In this document: positions 12,346-23,620 of the stretch, in pieces
Position numbering within the stretch: the stretch's first letter is position 1
How the letters are laid out: every line of letters begins with the position of its first letter
Origin: Tausonia pullulans
Lineage: Eukaryota > Basidiomycota > Tremellomycetes > Cystofilobasidiales > Mrakiaceae
Assembly: GCA_951802195.1 (NCBI GenBank)
Contig: OX637620.1
Coordinates: forward strand, 992,001 to 1,056,000
Length of the DNA stretch: 64,000 nt
Direction: 5' to 3'
The notes under the pieces: generated by a model
Told to the model about the DNA's origin: nothing
The model's database searches: none
What the model saw: the letters and a program-made list of their open reading frames with translations, nothing else
Program-made: the position numbers and the translations under genes

Positions 12346-13123
12346 ATGCTTGCCTCTCAAGTCCTCATCCTCCCCGGGTTCCTCGCCCTCGCCCTCTCCC
12401 TGACGACCGTAGCGCTCCTCCAGTCGCTCTACCCGACCGATCTCCCCTCGCCAGCCATCATCGCCCTCTCTGTCGGTATCACGCTCTTCGTCACAGAAGC
12501 CATCAAGATCCCGCCCTCTTTCATCCAGTCGGTGTTTTCTGAGAAAAACAGTTCCCTTGAGGACATCTCCCTCTCGGCGTCTTCGCCTATATCGTCTCGG
12601 CCCTCTCCGCTCGTCAAGGTTCATGTCCTTCCCCCAGCCGCTCTGAAGCTACCCAACGCTGCCCCCGACTCCGAGCCAACAGACGACGAAGACGATGAAG
12701 GCTGCAACCCCATGGAACGGCGCCGAGCTCGTCCATCTCGTCCAGCCCGCCCTGCGACGCCTCACCGTCCTTATTCGACCCCTCCTCCTCTCCCACATTA
12801 CCTCTTTCCGACGTCGACGTCAGCCGCACAAGATCGGCCCAAGGTCTTCGACATCTACGCCATTGAGGGCAGCGCCAAGTTCTTCATCCCGGGTCCCGAC
12901 GATGACTCAGACGATTCGCGAGCGATTCGGTGAGTCGAATCACATGATTCGCGGGAGAGATGGCTAGACAGACAGGTTCACCCAGCTCGGCGCTCATGAT
13001 ATTTACCTCATCCTCCCTTCCACGTCTTCCTACGTGCTGCCTTGGGCAACAGGCGACGCACAGCGACTGCGACCCAGATCCTTCGGACAAGGTCTCGCCA
13101 TCCGCGACCCCGGCCCAACCTGA
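12346..13123 (+). CDS. Hypothetical small membrane protein
   Basis: I do not recognise this protein. From the ATG at 12346 (MLASQVLILPGF) it has two predicted membrane helices in the first 50 residues (VLILPGFLALALSLTTVALL and IIALSVGITLFVTEAI). A Ser/Pro-rich and acidic middle part follows (EPTDDEDDE), then RPKVFDIYAIEGSAKFFIPG. A 46-base intron (12930-12975) joins AIR to RFTQLGAHDIYLILP; the frame then ends at TGA 13121-13123. Codon use in the middle is less convincing than at the two ends, so an extra intron there is possible. Its stop is only about 160 bases from the stop of the isomerase gene on the other strand. Confidence 0.55.
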
Positions 13124-13285
13124 GCATGGCGACTCTCAGCGACGACGACAGCTCGTACGCGAATCGATTTTGACTCTCCCTTTCATCCCAAACCTTGTCT
13201 GTCCCGGCCCCCCCTGTTGTCCCTTCCTGTTGTCTTCTTATTGTGGCCATTTCTGTTCGGACTCTTCCAAAAACCAAGCCCCATT

Positions 13286-15142
13286 CTATCCGCTCATGTC
13301 GATGGCTCCTCCCTTGTTCTCAACCACCCGACGCTCGGTGACGACGGCATCGATGAGGTCCGCGGGCGTGACGTCGAACGCAGGGCTGATATAGGGGGCA
13401 GCCAGTCAGCTCCTTCGCATTCTATCCCTCCTAGACAAGATCGTCATCGAAACTCACTTGTAGCACTGCGAGTAGTCGAGCGAGCCGACGCCGTCCGGAG
13501 CGATCTGGATCTGAGCGAGGCTGACGGGGGCACCCTCCTCGGAGGGCGTGCCGTTGAGGGAGATGAGCCGACCAGAGACGGTGGTGAGCTCGCGGGCGGG
13601 CCGCTGCTCAATGGGGATGCTAAATGTGATTTCGGTCAGTCACGAGCTTGGTCAGATGCCCGCCAGCGGAAAGACATACCCCGAGCCGTCAGCGACCGAG
13701 ACGTCAACGGTCGCCTCGGGAGCAACGATAACCATCTTGACGCCGTGACGCTTGGCGAGGACGGCGGCGTTGTAAGTTCCAACCTGGAGGAATCAGGAGC
13801 ACTGGTCAGGACCCGCCTAGCATCCACGCAGAACGAGACCAGCCGCACCTTGTTGGCGGTGTCTCCGTTGCGGACAACGCGGTCGGCGCCAACAACAACG
13901 GCGTCGATTTGGTGGTGCTGGAAGAGGGAGCCGACCATGGTGTCGGCGATAAGAGTCGAAGGGATCTGAAGGGTGAGAAGCTCGAGCGAGGTGAGGCGGG
14001 ATCCTGGAGGCATAACAACGGCAATTAGTTTCGCCAACTGGGGCTGCGGCGAGAAGTTATCTCACCCTGGTGGTAAGCTATGGGCAGGACGACAGCCAGG
14101 TCAGGACAGGTCCAGAGGTCAGGGGAACTAGGAGCGACACACGAGCGGTCTGGGTGTAGAAGGCGCGGCCGAGGCGGCCGGTCTGGTGAAGATTGGTGAT
14201 GACTCCAAGAGCCGTGCCCATGCCACTAGTGGCGAGGGATCCAGTGTTGCAGACCTGAGTAGACCATGCCCATATGAGATCAGGTTCAGATCAAAGCACG
14301 GAGCGTGCAGCGACAGGGACGCACGGTGAGAATGCGGATGTCCTTGGTCTTGCCAGTGACCTTGGCGATCCAGTCAGCACCGTTCTGGGACATGAGGATG
14401 TTCCTGCCAAGGTCTTCGGTGTGGATCTGACAAGGAGCAAGGAGCAAGGAGCAAGGAGCAAGGAGCAAGGAGCAAGGAGAGGGGGGTGGCGGTCAGCCTG
14501 CGCACGTGCGTGCACAGTCAGCTGCGCGTTCATAGCAGCCGACTCACCGCCTTGGCCTCCTCAATGACCCGTCCGACGAGCTGGTCGAGGGTCTCCCCAG
14601 CGACGGAGGAGACGCCGGCCTGGAGGATACGCGTGTTGCCCGCGCCGAGGTTGACGGCCGTCGGGCGCGCACCCGTGAGGTAAACGGTGCTCTCCTCGAG
14701 CCACGAGACGAATGCATCGGTGGACGCGAGATAAGCCGGTCGGGGCTCAGCGGTGAGAGCGAGGGTGAGGATGCGGACGAGGACGAGGGCGGAGAGGGAA
14801 GCGAGGGCAGGCGCGCCTGGCAGAGGGAAGCACGTCAGACGGCGTCAGTCTATGTCACAGTAAAGAGAAAGAAGCAGAACAAAATTGACGCACCGCGGAT
14901 CTTCATCGACTTGATCGCATCGAAGCACTCCTCGAGGGTCTCGACTTTCTCCCAGCGGACGACGTGACTAGCGGCACAAAGACGATGTCGGTCAGTCGCG
15001 TCAGGTCGACGAAAGAAGTCGACGGAGGAGAGCGTCCTACGCACGGCAGGAGGAGCTGGTTGACGATCTCGACATCGCCATTCTCGGCCGTCCGGATCGA
15101 GCACATCATCGTAGGTGCGGCGGGAGTCTGCATGGACGCCAT
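13286..15142 (-). CDS. MRI1: Methylthioribose-1-phosphate isomerase
   Basis: Cytosolic enzyme of the methionine salvage cycle that converts 5-methylthioribose 1-phosphate to 5-methylthioribulose 1-phosphate. It belongs to the eIF2B-alpha/beta/delta-like family. Reading leftward from ATG 15142 ([13 protein letters not shown]), the conserved pieces are [40 protein letters not shown] (active-site Cys region) and [14 protein letters not shown] (catalytic Asp region). A C-terminal part with [16 protein letters not shown] follows, ending IDMSG. The gene has several introns; one has a polypyrimidine tract made of a heptamer tandem repeat. Length and motif order fit the family. Confidence 0.93.
14432..14480 (-). 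repeat. Heptamer tandem repeat in an intron of the MRI1 gene
   Basis: Six perfect copies plus one imperfect copy of AAGGAGC (plus strand). On the gene's strand this reads GCTCCTT repeated, ending four bases before the CAG acceptor, so the repeat serves as the polypyrimidine tract of the intron. Confidence 0.9.
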
Positions 15143-15363
15143 GGCTGGAGCGGAAGGGGGGTGTTGAACGTTGCGAGGGAATGGACAGAAACGGACTCTC
15201 TCAAGGACGTCGCCCGCACGGATCTCGCTGCTACTGTCCTCACCAGGGCCGTATCACAGAAACCACAAGACGTTCATTGAATACATAAAGAGATGAATGG
15301 CGAAAAGGAAAGCAAAAAGACCCGGGGGACGAAACAGACACAGCGGGAAGAGCGCCGTGCGCA

Positions 15364-18300
15364 TTAGAAGGAGATCTTGGACATCTAAGGAAGAGCAGCT
15401 GAGTTAGTACCGAGAGAGGACAGAACGAATGACAAAGACCCACCTCTACAGCCGCATCGAGGTCGTCCTCAAAAAGCAGCTCGTCATCCTCCGCATCCCC
15501 CTCCTCAAGTGGGGCGTCGTCCTCCCTGCCATCTCCCTCGCCGTTCTCGTTGTCGTCGTCCTCGAGGACGTCCTCGTCCCCATCCCTCCGGTCGCGCTTG
15601 ATTCCGTCGTGATCCAGGTCGAACCTCGGGTCGTCGAAGAACGAATCCTCCATGCTGCCCGGCAAGCTGCCCGGCATCGAGTTGGCCCTCGAACGCCGCC
15701 GGCGCTCGCCATTGTTTCCATCTAGGTCCTCGCCCTCGCTCATCTCTGAGTCGGATGACCAGGATGGCCGGACGAGCGGGCTCGAGGGCCTCGGCGAACC
15801 AGATTCGTTCTTGTCGTGCGTGTTGGCCTCCGAAACGACGGGCGACGAGGCGCGAGAGCCTCGAAGCGAGAAGTTGCGGAGGACCGAGAGACGACCTGAC
15901 GTGTCGGATCGGGCGGAGAGTGTCGGCGAGGGAGGGCCGAGGTCCGGCAGCTCGATGTTGGCGATTGGGGTAGCGCGCCAGAAGTTGAAGTCGGTGTACT
16001 CAGGCGCCCAGCGGGCGTGCACGGGTGGGAACATTTGGTCAACGAGGTCATTCATGTAGATGTAACTGGAGGACAAGGAGACCAGTCAGTATCGATCGGA
16101 CAAAAAAATGGACGCAGCGAACGCACGAGGATTTATACCCGGCAAGCTCGAGTAGCTCGGTCTTGACCTCTCCGTTTGAGTCAATGGTGAAGATGCGCGA
16201 GCTCGGGATGTTGACGCTCCGATACGACATGGCGTCGGTGATGCGGTTACCGAACCCGGCGTAGAATGCTTTGCGGCTGCCACCGAAGAGCCGCTGGATG
16301 TCACGGAGACAGGCCATCTTGAAGACCTCGGGCTTGCGGAGGATAACCTCGCTAGAGGAGAGAAGGGCTCGGTCAACGGTGCGCGCTCAAGGCGTTACAG
16401 GAGCTGGACTCAGAACCAACCGATGGAGCGACGTCATGAGGCGATCAGGGCTCATGATGACAGGGCCTTCGGGGAGCTGGTAGTTGCCTTGGCTGATACC
16501 CTTGAGGTAATCGCGTGTCGAGTCGGCCTGGCCGATGGCACGCGAGGTGAGGTACATGACCTTGTAGCCGTTGTTGCTGGTTGAGAGAGAGTATTAGGAG
16601 ACACTCCAAGGGAATAAGAGGGCAAGATGAGCGTACACAATATCGGTGTAGAGCTTGGCGACACCGAGGTGCGTCCAGTCGCGGCCAATGGCGGCAAAGA
16701 CGTGGCCAAGCGCGTCGGACCTGGATGCACGCGAGGCGAGCGCACGAAAGTCAGGAGCAGAAACAGAAGTACAGCGTCGGGGCAGCCTTCTTACTTGGTG
16801 ATGGTCCCGTCAATGTCCGAGATCACGATATGGTCACTTGCGTCCCAGAGGAAGATGCGGGCAGTGCACGACGCGACGCCGGAGTAGGATGAGGTGACGG
16901 AGAAGGTGATGGTGTTGGCGCCTTTTTTGAGTTTGAGTTGTTTCTGGAGGCATGTCGCACGCAGCTGCATCAGCATTTGGTGTGCAAGCAGGGGAGAAGA
17001 AAGAGACCCCACAAGCTGGTCCGAGGAGAGACGGAGCGTCTTGGCGTAGTGGGTGACTGCGGCAGACTCGTTCGAGAGTGGGGAGGCACTGGGCAGAATC
17101 TAAGGGTGCGACGAAGGGCTAATCAGTGACAAGCACGACTTGGAGATCGCTGCCTCGAATACTCACAGGGGTGGTTGCCTCAGGCTGCTCAGACGCAGGC
17201 GTCGGCGGAGGCTGGATCATGTCCTCCTTCGCAGGCATCTTCGGCGGATCTGAGGACGACTTCGCAGGGCTCTCCGGCGGAGGAACGCTCTCGCCTCGCC
17301 TCCACCATCGCGACCAGCCTGATCCGGAAGACGACGGCTTGAGCTCGGCCGTATCAGAGGGCTCCTCGGATGGAGGGGCGGAGGCAGCGCGGGCGTCGCG
17401 AGCCGGGGTAGCTGGGAGAGACGCAAGAGTTGGCGGGGTGAGCGACTTGCGGTAGAGAATGAGCGAAGCGAGCGCGGGCGAAGCGTTGTGCCATGTGAGG
17501 TATCTTCAAGACGAGAGAAAAGGGTAAGGAATCAGGCTAGGCCAAGGCAAATGGGACGACCAAGAGGACAGACTGATCGCGGTAGCGAATGACGAGCCGC
17601 TTGTCGTCAACGAGCTCGGGCTCCTGGATGAAGCGCTGGAACGACACGCGGTTCTCGAGGAAGGTCTCGCCGTCAAGGGCCTGGGAAAAACAAGGAAGGG
17701 CCCAGTCAACACCACAGCGCTTGCTTGCCCCAACGGCAGACTCACGCTGCGCGACTCGTCGCCAAAGCCCTCGTCGCCGCAGAGACTGAGCTCAAAATGG
17801 TGCCGTCTCGGTTGGCCCGCCGACATCTCGTCTGAGCCGCCCTCGGTCATGTCGAGCGTAAATTTGTAAGGGTCCTCCTCGTGGTTCTCGAGCCGTCCCT
17901 CGATGCTCAGCTCGCCATCCGAGGAGTGCAGGCCGTCGGCGGGAGGGTACGACTTGATGCGATGCGGGAAGTGGGGAGGTTGATTGGATGTGGGAGGAAG
18001 CGTCAAGGCACGAGCAAGAGTGGCATGGAGGTGGGCCGGGGCAGGTGTCGGAGTGGCAGCTGAGTTCTGGAGAGATATGGTGCGAGTTCGAGGGACGGCG
18101 TCGTCCTCGGGAGAAGATGGGGAAGGGAAGCCAGGAACGTTCGCATCCTCGACGCTCGGGGCACGACGGGGGAATCCTCCCCACTCCCAGCTGTAGTCCT
18201 CGGAGGTCTCGGGTTTAAGACTCGGCTGGTACATTGTGTTGGCCCGCGACCGCTTCGAAGACGTCTCCGTAGCCGAGCTGGAGGAGAGACACAACTTCAG

Positions 18301-20498
18301 CCTGGTGGTCCAAGAGTCTCGTAGAGCTAGCGAAAAACTTACGGCTCTGCCGTCGATTCGAGGGAGAGCTCGTCTGTTTGCTCCTCGAGAGTAGTTTCGC
18401 TAAGCGACTGCGTCTCCTCAGCGTCCTTGCGATCGGCAGCGGCGTGTTCCTCCAGTGCGGTTGCGGCCGCGAGGAGATCCTCCGCAAAGGCAATGACCTG
18501 GGGCGCCGTGGCCTCATTCTCAGTCCAACCGCGACCATCATGGACCTGCGCCCGACCGAACCTAACGGCCTCAATACTCTCCTCTCGGACAGTCTTTGCA
18601 CTGTCTCCCACACGAGCCGGAGCTTGGTCCGCCTGCGTCATCGCATCTCCCTCGCCGTTCGCCGAGCTGGCGGGGGACACCGGGCGCAACTCCTGCTGCT
18701 TGTAGCCAGCCATGTCAAGGACGACGTCTTATAAGGGGAGCAAAACGTAAATGAATCAGTGGCGAACCCCTCTCAGGATCCAAGTAGGCAATGTGCGAGC
18801 ATACCTTCGTTGTAGAGCACATCTGGCGCGACGCCCTCTCCCTCCGAAAGTTGAGGAAGCAGCTCGTCCCCACCCTCACTACCGGCCTTCCCCTGTTCCG
18901 CCTCCATCTCAGCCTCCGTCTCGGCAGCGAGGGCCTGACGGACCTCCTCCGGCAGATGCGGGTCGTTCTTGTCAAGCCTGCCCTGCCCCTTGAGGTGATT
19001 GATGACGTTAGTGATCTTGGTCCGGGTCTTTATCCCATCGACATAGTGCGCCAGGTGTTGCTCGTGACCTTCGGAGGCCTTGGCGAGCGTTTGCGTCATC
19101 TGCGTTGCGTGCGAGAGAAACGACGCGGGCGAGACCGAATGGGCAAGCGCGGAAGCGCTGCTTTCGAGGCTGTGGTGGACTTTGCCAGCCAGCGGCGGAG
19201 AGGTGGAGAGAGGTGGGGCAGCCACGTTGGGCGCGTTGGAGGTGCCGAGGCCGTAGGGAGCAGAGGGAACAGATTCCGGAGCATGGGGTGAGGGCTGCTC
19301 GGAGGTAGAAGAGGTCACTTTGAGCTCAGGGGAAGGCGGCGGCGAAGGATACGAGGCGGAGCCCTGATTGCCCGCTGGAGCCGGAGTCGAGATGGGGGGC
19401 AGAGCATTGTTGGAGGCTCGGGGAGTCGTAGTAGTGTCTGTTTGAATGGCACAGGGGACCGGCGCGGCTGTTCAGCACGGATGTGTCGTAGGAACAAGGG
19501 CTTGGGGAGTGGCGCACTGACCGTCGGCTGTCATGGATGCCGCTGGCTCGCTATCGAGGTCCAGGAAGTCTGGCTCCTCCTGTGAGGGGAGAGACCGTAG
19601 CATTCAGCGCTGCTGAGCTCAAACCGAGAAAGGGAGGGAGCGAGTGTGCCCACCTGAACGGCGCTTGGGGCGGCGGTGCTCCTGTCCGGCTTGACGCCGA
19701 ACTTCTCCTCGTTGAGCCGCATGTTGGCGTCCTGAAGGTTCTCCTCCTTGGACGCACTGGCGGACGTCTTGGGCCCAGATGACGAGGCCTCGGTGGTCTT
19801 GCCCGAAGGCTAAGTGAAAGCAAGCCCATTCCCCATCAGTTCAAGCCCACAACCGTACCGTAAGCCGCCCGCCGCCGGGCTTTTGTTCGCGCGTCTCCGA
19901 TCGTGTCGCGCCCTCCCCTCCCCCCCTGTCCCCAACGCATCATCAACCCGAGAGAGGTAGGACTCACCCCAGCAGTCGTCGCCGTCAGAAGTGGACTCGT
20001 GAGGAGCTCGTCGGGGACGTCGCCCTCCGTCTCGACGACGAAGAAGGCCTCGCCGGCTTCGCCGACCTTCATGAAGAAGGGGACCTCCTCTGAGTTGACG
20101 GTCAGCGAGACCTTCTTCTCGCCGGCCCGGAGGACCTGAAGCTTGCCGAATCGGACATGGAACGGCGAGCACGAGAGAATTGTGTCCTGGCTGTTGGTCT
20201 AGGAAAGGAGACGCATTCGATAGGGGAGGCGGCGGAGGATCAGGCGCGGCGCGGGCATGGAGAGACATGTGGAGACGATGGGGGGGAACGACGGACCTCG
20301 CCTTCGCGCTCGACGACGATGACATCGATGGCGCCGGAGAGGGTGGCCGGATTGATGCCCGAGTAGTAATTATAGGCCCTGCTCAGGTACTACATGCGAA
20401 GATATCAGGACGATGTTGGAGCTGAGGGAGACGGGGGCAGTGTGGAGGAGGGCAGGCAGGGGTGACGACGACAGGCGTCTGGCTGCACGCACCTGCAT
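15364..20498 (-). CDS. PAH1: Phosphatidate phosphatase, lipin family (Pah1/Ned1)
   Basis: Mg-dependent enzyme that makes diacylglycerol from phosphatidate and so balances storage lipid against membrane phospholipid. The N-terminal lipin domain (QYLSRAYNYYSGINPATLSG, then HVRFGKLQVLR) and the C-terminal catalytic domain (SDIDGTITKSD, the DxDxT motif, then IGRDWTHLGVAKLY) are both clear. A long Ser-rich and acidic middle probably carries phosphorylation sites. The coding start is ATG 20498; the first coding exon is only ATG-CAG, split by a 103-base intron (20390-20492) from the lipin domain. Near the end is an acidic stretch of about 70 residues, comparable in place to the acidic tail of yeast Pah1 that contacts the Nem1-Spo7 phosphatase. 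A last exon encodes MSKISF and stops at 15364. Confidence 0.93.
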
Positions 20499-20880
20499 CG
20501 TCCCACGGTCCGGCTGGCTCTCAGGCCGAAGATGTTGAGATGGTGGGCTGGATGTTGGGTATGGGCTGGAGAGACTAGGCTTTTCGTACAAGATACGTTG
20601 CGTGCGAAGTGGGGGGCGGGTTCGGGGATGGGGGCGAAGTGGTTTGGTCGAAGGGGGTTTGGTCGAAGGAAACCGGCGCTTGCGCTCCTTAGCCGAGCAG
20701 GGAGGAGGCAAGGGGAGGAGGCCATGAGGCGAAGGGATGGGACGCCCAGGCCGCACGCAGCCTCGGTCGTGCGCACGTGAAATCGACGTCACTGTTTGCG
20801 GGTTAGGTTGGGTCTGTTTCTAATTTTTCCCTCTCGCCACCCAAGCACCTGGCTGAACATATATAGTATCATTCGTAAAT
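20499..20880. other. Intergenic: lipin promoter and 3' end of AIFM2-like gene
   Basis: 382 bases between the lipin start and the stop of the neighbouring minus-strand gene. It holds a 13-nt exact direct repeat (20642-20654 and 20657-20669) about 150 bases before the lipin start, and an AT-rich ATATATAG stretch near 20858 just after the upstream gene's stop. No gene is seen. Confidence 0.55.
20642..20669 (-). repeat. Direct repeat in lipin promoter
   Basis: Two copies of GTTTGGTCGAAGG, 15 bases apart, lie 145-172 bases upstream of the lipin ATG. They may be a duplicated factor-binding site; this is inference. Confidence 0.7.
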
Positions 20881-23209
20881 TCACGCGTATAAATCGTCCG
20901 TCGATGCCGACATCAGCGACCACATCTCCGCCCCATGGTTGTCGTCAACGCCGTCATCCTTGGGTTTGACTTTGCCGTCCTTGCCCTGGATAACACCCTG
21001 TCGCAGGCCGCTGGAAAGCCAAAGGGTCTCGTCAAACAGAGCACAGGAGAGAGAGAGCGACATGCCCACCACGCACAGTGTCATCTTGATGGCCGGTGCC
21101 GAAGGGGTATGACTCTCGAGAGGTGAGTATGGGTCGAATTCGAGCTCGGCGGGCTCCTCAGCAGCCGAGGATTCCGGATAAGAAGAAGGGTATTTTTGAA
21201 CTATGAGACGCATAATCTGGAAACATCCGGGGGAATTATCAGCAGGAATGGCAAATGTGAACGCCAGAAGATCGAGATGACGGACGTTGCGCGCTGCAAC
21301 CGCGGCTGGAGATGGAAACAAGCCGATGACGGTCTAGTCAGCACACAAATACATGTCCTCTTGAGAAGATGAGATTGTAATCACCCTGGTAATACGCGCG
21401 GTTGCCGCTCTATTGAAAGTAACGGAGACATGGTCAGCACGAGAGACTCATTGGACGCAGGGCATGCGAGAGACAGCTTACCTTGATCTCTTGAACGTCC
21501 GCGCAATCACCAGCGGCAAAGAAATGCGGCCACTCATCGCTCGATCCAGAGCCGTCAACCGATGGGTCAACAGCCAACGACGCCATTTTGCGCTCGAGCT
21601 CCTCCGAGGCCAAGCCCGACTCTTGGGTCGTGGTGGTGGCTGCAGTTCCCGTCGAGAACGCCGAGGTTGACGCAGACTCAGAGGCGATGACTTGCATAGT
21701 GGGACGGACCCGAATGAGGTCTGGGTAGGAATGAGAGCGTCAGATTGAGGCGAGAGGATTTCGTCCGACGAACGCTCGCTGCCGTGTCACGCACTCGTCG
21801 AGGGATCGATCGACTTGGGCAGGATCTCGGCCATGATCTGCGAATTTGGCGTCTGACCTGTGCAGAGGAGCTTTTGTAGAGGATGTCAGTCCAAAGGATA
21901 CGAAATGATGCTAAAGACGACTCACAAGCAGGTCGGTCGTGATCTCCCGGCCCTTGCTTGTTCGTACGACCCCATCGACAGCAGTGGACGATTGGAGCCT
22001 CTCGCCGAGAATGAGGTTAACTTTGAGCCTCTGGCATTGCTTGACGACTGATGGAATGAACAGCCGTTAGCCTTCTCTCTCGACACTCCCAAGCATGCCA
22101 CTCACTCTCGTCATGCAGCTCCTGGGAGTAGAGCGGCATCAGCCTGTCACGCGAATGAAGGAGAGTGACATCCTTCGCTCCAGCGCCGTAGGTTGAAGCA
22201 ATGTCCGTGGCGGTCTCTGTGCTCATAGCAGCGTATGCGACTCGTCAGCCCTTGAGCAAAGAAGAAATCCCTGTTTTTCCGAAACACACTCACGGACGCC
22301 CAGCGCTCCACCTCCAACAACGAGGATTCTTTGGGCGGCCTTGATCCTCTCCTGCTGCCGTTCAAGCCAAGCGATCCCCTCCTTTTTGGTCCCGCCGTAC
22401 TGGGCCAAAGGCTTGCCGAGAGGCGTAGGATTCGCCGTGGGGACATGGGCGGCCTTGCGCCAGAGGTCCATGGACCTGTCGAGTGGGCGATTGAGTGGAT
22501 CCAGGTCAGACAAAGGCGGACATTCGGGCAACGCCGACGACCTGCTTTCCTCGTTTACATCACCAGCATACGTCTTCACACTTACTCCGCGAGCCTGCCC
22601 CCGAGAATGTACAGCAAATAGTCAAACTCAAGCGTGTCCTTCCCGCCTAACTCCTCGACCTTCCGCGAAAGTCGGACAGCGTTCCTTTTGAGCGCAACGA
22701 CCTGGGCATGGATGATGAGGTGTCTTGACGTCCCATCTTCTTCCTTGGGGATCACGTTCGTGTAAGGGATAAAAGCCTTGTGGGTATGTCCAGGGAGAAC
22801 GGCGTATCGGGGGAAGACGTAGAGGTGGTTCGAATGTCTGGAGGACGACGTCAGAATGGAATGGGTCGGCTATGTCGCTCAGCGGCGGGTTTGCTTCTGA
22901 TCGATAGAACCCGGGGAACTTTTCGATGGAGTGAAGAGAGCGAGAGAAAGGGACGAACGAGTTTCGCTCGATGAGAACGATTCGCCAGGTCTCGGAGGTG
23001 GGGAGGGTCGAGAGGAAGCGCCTGAATTGCAGCATGGCGCCTTGGGAATGATGCCAATGGAAGTCGTGGAAGGGAGGATGGCGAGGGCGGATTGGATTGT
23101 CAACGTCAGCTCCCTTCGGTATCCTCTCTCACTCTCTCTCAATAATAGTGAGAGGAGGGAACTCACCGCCAGAGGCGTAAGATCCGCCGAGGATAGCAAT
23201 AGTCTTCAT
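20881..23209 (-). CDS. AIFM2/FSP1-like FAD-dependent NAD(P)H oxidoreductase
   Basis: Flavoprotein of the pyridine-nucleotide disulphide oxidoreductase superfamily, closest by eye to AIFM2 (FSP1/AMID), which reduces quinones with NAD(P)H. It begins at ATG 23209 with the FAD-binding strand MKTIAILGGSY. Then come WRIVLIERNSF, HLYVFPRYAVLPGH with AFIPYTNVIP, the NAD-binding RILVVGGGALGV followed by ETATDIAST, and the FAD-closing FFAAGDCAD. The C-terminal part (LELEF-type segment, APAIKMTL, EMWSLMSASTDDLYA) matches fungal AIF-like proteins. It is rebuilt across introns, for example one ending with the TTTCCAG acceptor before IMRLIVQKYP. The stretch linking GGSY to the first helix is unusual, so the first splice should be checked. 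No signal or transmembrane segment is obvious. Confidence 0.87.
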
Positions 23210-23620
23210 GGGGCGGTCTGTAAGAAGCGAGGAGTCGGTGAGGTGGGCGTTGGCGGGAAAAAGTCGGCTCGGCGTTTATCCCTCGCGCTTCTTGCAATCT
23301 GATCAAGAAGTAAGCTCGGTGGGGTCGGGGATCCGTGGGATCCGACACCCACCAAGCAGCGGAACAAGGGCCTTGTCACCACGCAAGCGAGTCAGTCGAT
23401 CTAAGCGAGAGCAGTCGGCGTCCTTCCACCGTTGGCATTCGCGGCGGACTAATCATTGTCCCACGGGGCACATCGTTCCGCGGCACATCGTCCCACGGCA
23501 CATCATCCCACGGAACATCGTCCCATGGCACACATCAACTGGAACAGATGTGTCATGCATAACTCAAAGCAATCAAGCCAGCTAGCTATAAACAAGAGAA
23601 CGGAGGTAGCGAGACTTCTA
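23210..23620. other. Intergenic: promoter of AIFM2-like gene and 3' end of RRM gene
   Basis: 411 bases. The main feature is the 15-bp tandem repeat at 23454-23528. Open frames through it only reflect the 15-base periodicity, which is a multiple of three. Confidence 0.55.
23454..23528 (-). repeat. 15-bp tandem repeat, five copies, upstream of AIFM2-like gene
   Basis: Five adjacent copies of a unit close to CACATCGTCCCACGG (plus strand), with one to four differences between copies. A sixth partial copy follows. The array is 245-320 bases before the ATG of the AIFM2-like gene and just after the stop of the RRM gene. Confidence 0.88.

Noticed and set aside
23335-23585. Plus-strand frames with GTSSH- or HIVPR-type peptide repeats
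   Set aside because: They result from the 15-bp tandem repeat, whose period is a multiple of three; no other gene signals.
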